64,000 nt of DNA, taken from contig JADKBV010000004.1 in the NCBI GenBank assembly GCA_016714895.1, forward strand, positions 868,001 through 932,000, in the 5' to 3' direction. The translations under genes were made by a program, and so were the position numbers. The notes below the pieces were generated by a model, which did no database searches, was not told where the DNA came from, and saw only the letters and a program-made list of their open reading frames with translations. Shown here piece by piece: positions 54,777-63,596 of the stretch; the first letter of the stretch is position 1; each line of letters begins with the position of its first letter. This DNA is from Saprospiraceae bacterium (GTDB lineage Bacteria; Bacteroidota; Bacteroidia; Chitinophagales; Saprospiraceae).

Positions 54777-56399
54777 TTATTTGATCAATTCGGCCTTTTT
54801 AGCAGATTCAACCCAGATAGAAGGATGATTTGCGTCGATGGTATTCTGTATATTATATTTCTCTTTAAATCCTACCAATTCTACTTTAATCCCTTTTTCA
54901 GGACCTCCGATTTCACGAAATTCGCGAATGATATCCAGGACGTCGTGGGCGATGTATTCAGAATCGGTGGCATTAATGACGACGGTACTATCGGGAGGAA
55001 AATGTCCCAGAGTAAGTTTTATAGCTGCTTTATTTAAAAAAGAAACTTCCTGAGCCAGATTAAAATGGATGATATCTCCTGATTTATAGGTTTCTTTTTT
55101 AAGGAAATACGCACGTTTTAAGTTGCCTTTTAAAACAAAAAATACACTGATGAGCATACCGATTCCCACTCCTTTAAGCAGGTCAATACCTACCACAGCT
55201 ACAACGGTAGCGATAAAAGGCAAAAACTGATACAGACCCTGACTGTAAAAATGTTTAAAATGTTTTGGGTTAGCCAATTTGTAACCGATCAGGAGTAATA
55301 TAGCTGCCAATGTAGCTAATGGAATTTTATTAAGTATCGCAGGAATAGCCAGGACGCAAAGAAGTAATAAAACGCCATGGATAATCGCTGAAAGTTTGGT
55401 TCTTGCCCCTGAAGTTATATTGGCACTTGTTCTGACGACAACAGAAGTCATAGGCAATCCGCCGATCAGGCCACTCAAAGTGTTTCCTATACCCTGAGCT
55501 ATCAATTCAGTGTTTGTGCTGGTATATCTTTTGAATTTGTCCAATCGGTCTCCGGCTTCTATACAAAGTAGGGTTTCGATCGAAGCTACAGCGGTAATCG
55601 TAAGAGCAGTCACCCAAACCGGCCAGGTTAATGCTTTGGAAAAATCAGGTAACGTAATAAGCGTAGAAATTTCGCTGATGTTGCTGAGCACCGGAAGTGA
55701 AACCAGGTGGGTAGCATCTATTGCAAGCGGAGAACCGGTTTGAATAAATATTTCATTGATTATAACACCTGACAAAACAGCCACCAGAGCACCGGGAAGA
55801 AGTTTTATTTTTTTGAGGGCAGGGACCTTATCCCAAACTAAAAGAATGGCGAGTGAAATCAAAGTAATAATCACGGCACCCCACTGAATATAGTCAAAAG
55901 AATTCATCAGGTTTTCAAAAGTTGTGGTATGGGTTTTTTCATCTTCAAAACTCATGGCCCCTTCGGTTTCTTTGTCATATCCGAGGGCGTGAGGAATTTG
56001 TTTGAGGAAAATGATAATCCCGATGCCGACCAACATCCCTTCGATAACATTATTGGGAAAATAGTTGGAAATACTTCCAGCTTTGGCAATCCCCAGGATT
56101 AATTGGAGGATTCCTGCCAACACAACAGCCATCAGGAAAGTTTCGAATGAACCCAGTGTCGATATAGCCGCCAGAACTATAGCAGATAATCCTGCTGCAG
56201 GGCCGGTTACACTTACATTAGAATGGCTGAGTACACCCACAATGATACCACCAATGATCCCGGCAATAATGCCGGAGAATAACGGTGCGCCGGAAGCCAA
56301 CGCTATACCGAGACAAAGAGGAAGGGCGACCAGAAATACCACCAATCCGGAGGCAAAATCTGTTTTAAAATATTTTGTGGTAATATTTGATGCTAACAT
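54777..56399 (-). CDS. SulP-family inorganic anion transporter
   Basis: This ~540-aa inner-membrane transporter moves sulfate, bicarbonate or a similar anion, often with sodium or protons. Hydrophobic helices cover about 15-430. Family phrases are DFASGLVVFLVALPLCLGIALASGAPLFSGIIAGIIGG-like blocks, SVTGPAAGLSAIV and QGIGNTLSGLIGGLPMT. A short C-terminal STAS domain (about 435-540) has VVINATDSEYIAHDVLDII. No carbonic anhydrase or sulfate-assimilation genes are adjacent, so the anion is undetermined. The ATG at 56399 (MLASNITTKY) is preferred over an in-frame ATG 30 bp upstream. Confidence 0.92.
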   Translation of the reverse strand: MLASNITTKYFKTDFASGLVVFLVALPLCLGIALASGAPLFSGIIAGIIGGIIVGVLSHSNVSVTGPAAGLSAIVLAAISTLGSFETFLMAVVLAGILQLILGIAKAGSISNYFPNNVIEGMLVGIGIIIFLKQIPHALGYDKETEGAMSFEDEKTHTTTFENLMNSFDYIQWGAVIITLISLAILLVWDKVPALKKIKLLPGALVAVLSGVIINEIFIQTGSPLAIDATHLVSLPVLSNISEISTLITLPDFSKALTWPVWVTALTITAVASIETLLCIEAGDRLDKFKRYTSTNTELIAQGIGNTLSGLIGGLPMTSVVVRTSANITSGARTKLSAIIHGVLLLLCVLAIPAILNKIPLATLAAILLLIGYKLANPKHFKHFYSQGLYQFLPFIATVVAVVGIDLLKGVGIGMLISVFFVLKGNLKRAYFLKKETYKSGDIIHFNLAQEVSFLNKAAIKLTLGHFPPDSTVVINATDSEYIAHDVLDIIREFREIGGPEKGIKVELVGFKEKYNIQNTIDANHPSIWVESAKKAELIK

Positions 56400-56539
56400 A
56401 AAATTTGTGTTTTTGACTTTCAGAATCAAAAAATGAATAATAAAATATCCATAAATTAAGAATTAACCTGTTACTTTACAAAATTGACAGATAATTCAAA
56501 AATGTTCAGAAATGTGTATTTCTGTGAGAAAATAAAATG

Positions 56540-56860
56540 TTATGAAAGCACTTCGGGCGGGATGTCACAGGACTTGAGATAGAGGGTATCTTTCAGCAAT
56601 TTACAAGTATGCATAACAGATTTTACCCTCCTGTTGATATTACTGAAATCGTTTTTTAATGAAATATTTTCTTCTAATGTTGCAGCTTTATGTAATTCTT
56701 CCAAAAGATTATTGGAAACCGGTCTTTCTTCTTCTTCCAAAGCAACAACAACCTTGTTCCGGGAGGACAATGAAAAAGTTGCAACGACCGTAAAAGTCAT
56801 CAGCGAAAAAATCCAGAAATATATAAATCCTTTAAACATATACAATAAATTAAACATCAA
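56540..56860 (-). CDS. Small single-span membrane protein, unknown
   Basis: This is a 106-aa open frame on the strand of the SulP gene. An N-terminal hydrophobic segment (about 8-32, FKGFIYFWIFSLMTFTVVATFSL, split here by a Phe/Ile-rich run) is followed by a charged Glu/Lys-rich helical part and two Cys in the tail (MHTCKLLKDTLYLKSCDIPP). I do not recognise a family. It is divergent from the helicase-nuclease gene (95 bp). Composition and a plausible membrane topology support a real gene, but there is no homology to lean on. Confidence 0.55.
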   Translation of the reverse strand: MMFNLLYMFKGFIYFWIFSLMTFTVVATFSLSSRNKVVVALEEEERPVSNNLLEELHKAATLEENISLKNDFSNINRRVKSVMHTCKLLKDTLYLKSCDIPPEVLS

Positions 56861-56876
56861 ATATCATCTTATTGTT

Positions 56877-56884
56877 TATCTTTG
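56877..56884 (+). promoter_or_regulatory. Promoter -7 box for the helicase-nuclease gene
   Basis: TATCTTTG, an exact TAnnTTTG match 71 bp before the ATG at 56956. No TTG is found at the right distance upstream. Confidence 0.4.
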
Positions 56885-56955
56885 GCTGTGTAATTGTCAA
56901 TAATTCACCGTAAAATACCATTTGATATCATTCAGTTTATATAACTTATTTTATT

Positions 56956-59900
56956 ATGATCAGACCTGATAAACAACTGCAATCCAAATATGAAACGGCT
57001 TTTGAAAAACTGAATGCAGCACAAAAAAAAGCGGTAACCCAAATTGAAGGTCCGGTTATGACCATTGCCGGTCCCGGGACAGGAAAAACCCAATTGTTGG
57101 CCATGAGAGTGGGTTACATCCTCAAAAATACCGATGTTTATCCTCACAATATTTTATGCCTGACCTACACAGATGCTGCATCTGTCGAGATGCGTAACCG
57201 TTTACTTGAATTTATCGGACCGGACGCCTATCAGGTGAATATTTTTACGTTTCATGGATTTTGTAATCAGGTGATACAGGAAAACATGGGTGATTTTGGT
57301 GATTACAGAGATTTGCAGCAGATCACTGATTTGGAAGAAATCGAGTTGTTGCGAAAGCTGATTGATGGTTTTTCGGTGGACCATCCATTAAAAAGATTTA
57401 AACAGGACGTATATTTTGAAGTTCCGAAATTAAAAAACCTTTTCGGGATGATGAAACAAGAAGGATGGACGTATGAAACCATTAAGGAAGCATACGAATT
57501 ATTTGCCAAATCTATATCTGATCCAAATGATCCGCATCCTGATTATGTTTATCAAAAGAAGTACAGTTCCAAAGGAGTCACTTTTATGGCAGGTGATCTT
57601 AAAGTCAACAAGATTGAAGAAGATTTAAAAAAATACAAAGTTATAGTCGATGCCGCTGCCGAATTTGAAACGTTTCAGTCCCTGATGAAACGCAGCGAAC
57701 GGTATGATTACCATGACATGATATTGTGGGTAATCCGACGGTTTATAGAAAAAGATGTCTTGTTGGGAAAATATCAGGAAAAATATCAATACATTCTGGT
57801 CGATGAATATCAGGATACCAATGGAGCACAAAATCAACTTTTGTTTTTGTTGGCTTCATACTGGGAAAACCCCAATGTTTTTATAGTCGGAGACGACGAT
57901 CAGAGTATATTCAGGTTTCAGGGAGCAAACATGAGCAGTATCGAAGATTTTGTAAGAAAATTTGAGCCTTTTGTTGTTGTGTTGGAAGAAAACTACCGGT
58001 CTACACAGACCATTCTGGATTTGTCCAAATCTTTGATCCAGCACAATCAAAAAAGACTCATCAGTCAATTTGACGGTCTGACAAAAAATCTCATTGCCAG
58101 CCATCCGGATAAAAAAGAATTGGTGGTAGAACCTGAAATCTTAAAATTTGAGAACTATACACAAGAGGAGATTGGTGTCATTCTCAAAATCAAAGAACTG
58201 GCAGAATCCGGTGTTCCATACAGCAAAATGGCAGTTTTGTATCCGAAACACAAAATTGCAGAAAACATCATTGAATATTGTCAGAAGGAAAAAATTCCCG
58301 TACAGGTAAAACGATCTGTTAATGTATTGACCCAACCATTGATCTTAAAATTGCTGACTATTCTGCAATACGTGTACGAAGAAAGTAAAGAAACTCATGC
58401 CGGAGAGTTTCTGATTTTTCAGATGTTACACTTTGATTTTCTGGATCTTGACCCAAGAGACATTGGCAAAATAGCCTTGTATTGCCGCAGCGGTAGCCCT
58501 ATGAGTGTAGAAGATGATGAAATTATTCTGGATTATCCCAAATGGCGCAATGTTTTAGCCAAAACAAAAATTCTGGAGCAGGCCGGCGTAGAACAAGTAA
58601 ATAAAGTAATGGGAAAAGCGGCTTTACTTGAAACCTGGATCCGTGATTACTTTAATGTGACCATTCAGTTGCTTATTCAGAAAGTGATGACGGAAAGCGG
58701 CATACTACACAGGGTACTGACGGGAGCGGATTCCGGATTTAACTTGCAGTTGCTCAACAGTTTTTTTGATTTGGTAAAAGACGAATGTTCCAGAACAGAA
58801 AAATTTGGCGTCAAAGAATTGCTTGACATGGTCAAAAAAATGGAACAAAACCATTTGAGGCTCAATGTCAATAAAATAGTAACAGAAGAAGATGGTGTTC
58901 AGTTTATGTCAACACACGGTGCCAAAGGGATGGAATTTGATTATGTTTTTATGCTTCGTAACAATCAGACTGCCTGGGAGAAAAAACGTGGAATTAACCA
59001 ACAATTTGCTTTTCCGCCAAATCTGATTTCAGACTCAAAAATTGTGGAGCTTGAGGACCACCGGAGGTTGTTCTATGTAGCATTGACCAGAGCAAAAACA
59101 AAATTGTTTCTGAGTTATACGATCAGAGATGACAAAAATAAAGATGAAGTTCCGACGCAGTTTTTGTCTGAAATATTTAGTGATTTGTCTGAAATACCAT
59201 TATTAAAAGTTTCTGAAAACGCCATCCTGAGTTACAAAAATACGTTGATGATGTATAGTCCGGAGGTCCAATATCTGATTTCAAAATCTGATCTGAACCA
59301 GATACTTGAAAACTTCAGCATAAGTGCGACAAGTCTCAATAAATATCTGGAGTGTCCGATTACTTTTTATTATGAAAAAATATTGCGAATCCCGATGGGA
59401 AGAAATGCTACGATGGGTTATGGAAATGCGATCCACTATGCTTTGGAGATGTTTTTCAGAGACATAGAACTTGCAAGTCCGCGTTCTATCGGAGCTGTTT
59501 CAAAACTCATTTCATTTTTTGAAAAGGGCATGAAAAAATATCATTCACATTTTACAAAAGCTGAGATGGAAAGATATAGTTATCATGGCAAAGAAGTTTT
59601 GAATAGTTATTACGAAACCTACGCCAAAGATTGGCTGCAGCCTAAAAAATATGAAATAGAATATGCTATTAAAAATGTGGAACATAGCGGGGTTCCCATT
59701 TCAGGAAAACTGGATAAAATCAGTTTTTTTGAAGGTAGAATATTGGTCACGGATTATAAAACCGGAAGTTTTAAAAGTGATAAACTCAAACCTTTTCAAA
59801 AAGATAAAGAAGGAAAAGTGGGCGATTACTGGAGACAATTGGTATTTTACAGTCTGTTAATGGATGCCGATAAAAGGAACACCTGGCGACTTGAAGAAGC

Positions 59901-60129
59901 TTATATGGACTTTGTCGAAAAAAACAAAGCCGGACAATATGATACAGCAAAACTAACCATTACAGCACAGGACAAAGAATATGTTTCAGAAGAATTAAAA
60001 GTGGTTTATGAAAAAATCAAAAACCATGAATTTTCCATCGGATGCGGAAAAGAAGAATGCGGATGGTGTAATTTTGTCACCAAAAATGCGCCTTTAAAAC
60101 TCAATTTTTCGGATGATGAAGAAAATTGA
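56956..60129 (+). CDS. UvrD/RecB-type helicase fused to an iron-sulfur PD-(D/E)XK nuclease
   Basis: This 1057-aa DNA repair enzyme is an SF1A helicase in its first ~750 residues. Walker A is IAGPGTGKTQLL (Lys44). Other motifs are YILVDEYQDTNGAQ (motif II), VFIVGDDDQSIFRFQG (III), LEENYRSTQTIL (IV), STHGAKGMEFDYVF (V) and RRLFYVALTRAKTKL (VI). The C-terminal nuclease (about 790-1045) has Asp920 (SGKLDKI), Asp933 and Lys935 (VTDYKTG). Four Cys (800, 1030, 1035, 1038) are placed to hold a 4Fe-4S cluster, as in AddB. The layout resembles AddB/AdnB-like recombination nucleases but in one chain with no adjacent partner. It probably processes DNA ends. Confidence 0.93.
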   Translation: MIRPDKQLQSKYETAFEKLNAAQKKAVTQIEGPVMTIAGPGTGKTQLLAMRVGYILKNTDVYPHNILCLTYTDAASVEMRNRLLEFIGPDAYQVNIFTFHGFCNQVIQENMGDFGDYRDLQQITDLEEIELLRKLIDGFSVDHPLKRFKQDVYFEVPKLKNLFGMMKQEGWTYETIKEAYELFAKSISDPNDPHPDYVYQKKYSSKGVTFMAGDLKVNKIEEDLKKYKVIVDAAAEFETFQSLMKRSERYDYHDMILWVIRRFIEKDVLLGKYQEKYQYILVDEYQDTNGAQNQLLFLLASYWENPNVFIVGDDDQSIFRFQGANMSSIEDFVRKFEPFVVVLEENYRSTQTILDLSKSLIQHNQKRLISQFDGLTKNLIASHPDKKELVVEPEILKFENYTQEEIGVILKIKELAESGVPYSKMAVLYPKHKIAENIIEYCQKEKIPVQVKRSVNVLTQPLILKLLTILQYVYEESKETHAGEFLIFQMLHFDFLDLDPRDIGKIALYCRSGSPMSVEDDEIILDYPKWRNVLAKTKILEQAGVEQVNKVMGKAALLETWIRDYFNVTIQLLIQKVMTESGILHRVLTGADSGFNLQLLNSFFDLVKDECSRTEKFGVKELLDMVKKMEQNHLRLNVNKIVTEEDGVQFMSTHGAKGMEFDYVFMLRNNQTAWEKKRGINQQFAFPPNLISDSKIVELEDHRRLFYVALTRAKTKLFLSYTIRDDKNKDEVPTQFLSEIFSDLSEIPLLKVSENAILSYKNTLMMYSPEVQYLISKSDLNQILENFSISATSLNKYLECPITFYYEKILRIPMGRNATMGYGNAIHYALEMFFRDIELASPRSIGAVSKLISFFEKGMKKYHSHFTKAEMERYSYHGKEVLNSYYETYAKDWLQPKKYEIEYAIKNVEHSGVPISGKLDKISFFEGRILVTDYKTGSFKSDKLKPFQKDKEGKVGDYWRQLVFYSLLMDADKRNTWRLEEAYMDFVEKNKAGQYDTAKLTITAQDKEYVSEELKVVYEKIKNHEFSIGCGKEECGWCNFVTKNAPLKLNFSDDEEN

Positions 60130-60176
60130 GTTTTGAAACAAAACCTAATGGTAAGTATGGAAACGGGAAATTTATA

Positions 60177-60184
60177 TACTTTTG
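60177..60184 (+). promoter_or_regulatory. Possible promoter -7 box for the FAH-family gene
   Basis: TACTTTTG matches TAnnTTTG. It would give a ~125-nt leader before the ATG at 60317. The -33 region is weak. Confidence 0.35.
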
Positions 60185-60316
60185 TTTCAGCAAATTAAAA
60201 AAATCCGAAAAAGAGCATTCCCCATCTTTTAAATGCACAAAAACGATGATCATTGTTATGTTGATGAATAATTTTTCGGAACATAAAACTTTAGATAACA
60301 GATAAAAAGAATATCG

Positions 60317-60925
60317 ATGAAAATATTTTGTATCGGCAGAAATTATGCGGATCACGCAGCGGAACTAAAAAACCCGTTGCCTTCAAAACCTATTGTTTTT
60401 ATGAAACCTCCGACCGCTTTATTGTTGGATAATAAACCGTTTTACCATCCGGATTTCAGCAATGATATTCACTATGAATTGGAAGCGGTTTTGAAAATCA
60501 GTAAAAACGGAAAACAGGTTCAACCGGCTTTTGCATCGGATTATTACGATGAAATCGGCTTGGGAATAGATTTTACGGCAAGAGATCTTCAGGACGAACT
60601 TAAACAAAAAGGACATCCCTGGGAAATAGCCAAAGCATTTGACCATTCGGCTGTTTTATCGCCATTTTTTCCATTGATGGATTATGACAAAAACAATATT
60701 CACTTTGTTTTAAAAGTGAATGAGGAAATCAGGCAGGATGGTCATACAAAAGATTTAATTTTTTCTTTTGATCACCTGATTTGTTATGTTTCCAAATATT
60801 TTACGCTGCAAAAAGGAGATTTGATATATACCGGTACACCTGCGGGCGTTGGTAAAATAAATATCGGCGACCGATTGGAGGCCTTTTTGGAAGGTCAAAA
60901 GGTATTGGATTTCAGAATAAAGTAG
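60317..60925 (+). CDS. Fumarylacetoacetate hydrolase (FAH) family protein
   Basis: This 202-aa cytosolic protein has the FAH/YcgM-type single domain: MKIFCIGRNYADHAAELKN, PIVFMKPPTALL, YELEAVLKI with the metal-binding Glu, GLGIDFTARDLQDELKQKGHPWEIAKAFDHSA and IYTGTPAGVGKI. Members hydrolyse or decarboxylate 3-oxoacid C-C bonds; oxaloacetate decarboxylase or acylpyruvase activity is common in this short type. The specific substrate is not deducible. It is followed 7 bp later by the GSCFA gene. Confidence 0.93.
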   Translation: MKIFCIGRNYADHAAELKNPLPSKPIVFMKPPTALLLDNKPFYHPDFSNDIHYELEAVLKISKNGKQVQPAFASDYYDEIGLGIDFTARDLQDELKQKGHPWEIAKAFDHSAVLSPFFPLMDYDKNNIHFVLKVNEEIRQDGHTKDLIFSFDHLICYVSKYFTLQKGDLIYTGTPAGVGKINIGDRLEAFLEGQKVLDFRIK

Positions 60926-60932
60926 CAAACGA

Positions 60933-61915
60933 ATGAATTTTTTTACAAAAGTCGCAGACATTCATTCACCATTCAAAATGGATTACAATACGCCGGTATT
61001 TTTGATGGGTTCCTGTTTTCTGAGGTGTTTGGAAAAAAACTGACTGATACTAAGTTTTCTTGTTTGTACAATCCATTCGGGACCATATATAATCCCGCCA
61101 GCATGGAAAAACTATTCAGATATGTATCCGGTGAGCTTACTGTAAGCAGGCAGAGCATTAACGAAAATAACGGGATTTTTTTTCATTTTGATTTTCATAG
61201 TGATATGAATGGTCTTCAATTAAATGATGTCCCGGAAAACATTCATCACAAAGTAACGGCGACAAAAAATTTTCTGAAAACAGCCTCAGTTGTTATTTTG
61301 ACACCAGGCACCTCGATTGTTTATGAAAGATTGGATACAGGAGAAGTTGTGGCCAACTGCCATAAAGTTCCTGCTTCGTTTTTTCGTAAGAGGATGTTGA
61401 CGGTAGATGAAATAATTCAGTCATTTTCTGTTTTGGTATCCGGGATCAGGGCAATTCAAAAAAACATAAAAATCGTATTGACCCTGAGTCCTGTCCGACA
61501 CATTCGTGATGGTCTGGTGGAAAATAACCTGTCAAAAGCCAGATTGCTGGAAGGTATTCACCGGATTGTGGCAGAACAACCGGATGTGTTCTATTTTCCA
61601 TCTTATGAAATCGTATTGGATGAATTGAGAGATTACCGTTTTTTTGAAAAAGATCTTATTCATCCGAATGGTATGGCACATGAAGTTCTTTGGGACTACT
61701 TTTGCCGGAATATGATGACAGAAGATAGCAGGAATATAGTCCGGAGGGTCGAAAAACTGATTACTGCCAAAAACCACAGGCCACAATTTCCGACACATGC
61801 TGATTTTTTAAAATTTTGCAGGTTTCAGATGGAAGAAATTGACGGATTACAAAAGATATTACCGCAATGTGATTTTGAAACTGAAAAAATGTATTTCCGG
61901 CAATATCTACATTGA
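60933..61915 (+). CDS. GSCFA-family protein, one frameshift near the start
   Basis: This ~327-aa GSCFA-domain protein is of the SGNH/GDSL-like group found mainly in Bacteroidota and alpha-proteobacteria; activity is unproven. From the ATG at 60933 the frame reads to MGSCF and is then lost. Adding one T in the T4 run at 61016-61019 restores MGSCFSEVFGKKLTDTKFSC, with the family-naming GSCF. The intact remainder (from 61025) contains LYNPFGTIYNPASM, VILTPGTSIVYERLDTGEVV, LTLSPVRHIRDGL and FEKDLIHPNGMAHEVLW. Without the correction the product would lack its first ~30 residues. It is convergent with porX. Confidence 0.82.
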
Positions 61916-61944
61916 ACCTTCTTACATTCTCAATTCATATAAAG

Positions 61945-63501
61945 TTATCTCGGCACCAGTTTTATGACCGGACAAATCATTTCTTCCAAAGAAATGCCGC
62001 CATGCTGGAATGTATCTTTAAAAAACTGATGGTAGTAAGAATAATTATTCGGATAGAGGAAAAACACATCTTCCTTAGCAAATATATAAGTGCTGCTCAT
62101 ATTCGGTCGGGGAAGTCCGGCTTCAGAAGGGTTTTTGATTTCCAATACATCCCTTTTGTCATATTGCAGATTTTTGCCTACCTTATACCTGAGGTTGGTG
62201 GTGGTTTCTCTGTCGGCCAAAACTTTTGATGGTGTATTGACTCTGATAGTACCGTGATCCGTTGTGACAAACAGAACGATGTCTTTATCAGCCAGTTTTT
62301 GAAGTGCTCCCCAAAGCGGCGAATTTAAAAACCAGGATTTGGTCAGAGATCTGTAAGCTTTTTCGTCACCTGCCAGTTCTTTCAAAACTTCCATTTCGGT
62401 GCGGGAATGAGAAAGCATATCTATAAAATTGTACACGATAGCCGTTATGTCGTTGTTGAGGTAATTGTGTACATTATCAAAAAGATGTCGGGCTGCTGCT
62501 ACATTGGTTACCTTGACATAATCAGATTTGATGTCTTTTTTGACTACTCTTTGGATATTGCTGGCAAAAAACTTGTTTTCACTGTTATTTTTACCACCTT
62601 CTTCGAAGTCCAGCAACCAGTCATCCGGAAATTTTGCCTGAATTTCAGATGGTGTCAAACCGGCAAAAATTGCGTTTCGACTGTATTGTGTGGCTGTTGG
62701 CAGGATGGAATAAAAATAATCCTCTTCTTCCACACGGTAGAGTTCGGAAATGATGGGTTCGATGATTTTCCATTGATCAAACCTGAGGTTGTCGAGCAAT
62801 AAAAAAATTACCTTTTTACCGGAGGCAAGGGTTGGAAAAACCTTTGTTTTCAGAAGTTCGTGAGATTTAAGCGGACCTTCATTTTTTTTCATCCAGTTTT
62901 CATAGTTTTTGATGATATACTTTGAAAACTCTTTGTTGGCGTCACTTTTCTGCATGGTGAGAATTTCCTTCATTTCAGGATTCTGACTTTCATCGAGACG
63001 GAGTTCCCAGGAAATGATTTTTTTATACACATCGACCCATTCGTTGTAATCCGGACCGGACATAATGTCCATAGTGATTTTGTTGAATTCCTGTCGGTAA
63101 TCCGTTGCCGTTTTTTCAGAGACCAATCTTTTATTGTCAATGATTTTTTTAAGGGTCAGCAATATTTGATTAGGATTGACAGGTTTGATCAGGTAGTCGT
63201 CAATCTGGGAGCCGATCGCCTCTTCCATAATGTTTTCAGCCTCATTTTTGGTGATCATCACGACCGGAATCTGTGGATTGGTCGCCTTTATTTTGGCTAA
63301 TGTCTCCAATCCGGACAATCCCGGCATACTTTCGTCGAGGAAAACCACATCAATCAGGCTATCTTCTTCCAAGGCGTCCAAAGCGTCATGACCATTGCTA
63401 ACGGTAGTTATATGGTACCCTTTTTTTTCAAGAAAAAACAACTGTGGTTTTAATAAATCTATCTCGTCGTCGGCCCACAATATTTTGATCTGGTCTGTCA
63501 T
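61945..63501 (-). CDS. porX: PorX-type response regulator with PglZ domain
   Basis: This 518-aa protein has an N-terminal receiver domain (acidic pair Asp11/Asp12, phosphoacceptor Asp56 in VVFLDESMPG, Lys106 in DYLIKPVNP) and, after a helical linker, a PglZ alkaline-phosphatase-like domain (about 200-500: VIFLLLDNLRFDQW, TATQYSRNAIFAGL, VTTDHGTIRVNTPSKV). This is the architecture of PorX, which with the sensor PorY and a sigma factor controls T9SS genes and also cleaves oligonucleotides in studied species. The PorY kinase is not in this window. Its presence ties the window's regulator to its T9SS cargo genes. Confidence 0.93.
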   Translation of the reverse strand: MTDQIKILWADDEIDLLKPQLFFLEKKGYHITTVSNGHDALDALEEDSLIDVVFLDESMPGLSGLETLAKIKATNPQIPVVMITKNEAENIMEEAIGSQIDDYLIKPVNPNQILLTLKKIIDNKRLVSEKTATDYRQEFNKITMDIMSGPDYNEWVDVYKKIISWELRLDESQNPEMKEILTMQKSDANKEFSKYIIKNYENWMKKNEGPLKSHELLKTKVFPTLASGKKVIFLLLDNLRFDQWKIIEPIISELYRVEEEDYFYSILPTATQYSRNAIFAGLTPSEIQAKFPDDWLLDFEEGGKNNSENKFFASNIQRVVKKDIKSDYVKVTNVAAARHLFDNVHNYLNNDITAIVYNFIDMLSHSRTEMEVLKELAGDEKAYRSLTKSWFLNSPLWGALQKLADKDIVLFVTTDHGTIRVNTPSKVLADRETTTNLRYKVGKNLQYDKRDVLEIKNPSEAGLPRPNMSSTYIFAKEDVFFLYPNNYSYYHQFFKDTFQHGGISLEEMICPVIKLVPR

Positions 63502-63596
63502 TTTTTATATTTTGTATTAAAGAAAACCACTTTTTGGCTGAATTATTGTTAGTTATACTTGTAATGTTATGTTAAATATAGATAAGGTAACCACTT

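Noticed and set aside
57000..60129. Helicase-nuclease as a Cas4 or anti-phage gene cassette
   Set aside because: The helicase motifs and length fit a recombination/repair enzyme, and neighbouring genes are metabolic.
61945..63501. PglZ domain as a sign of a BREX phage-defence system
   Set aside because: The PglZ domain is fused to a receiver domain, which is the PorX layout, and no brx or pgl genes are nearby.
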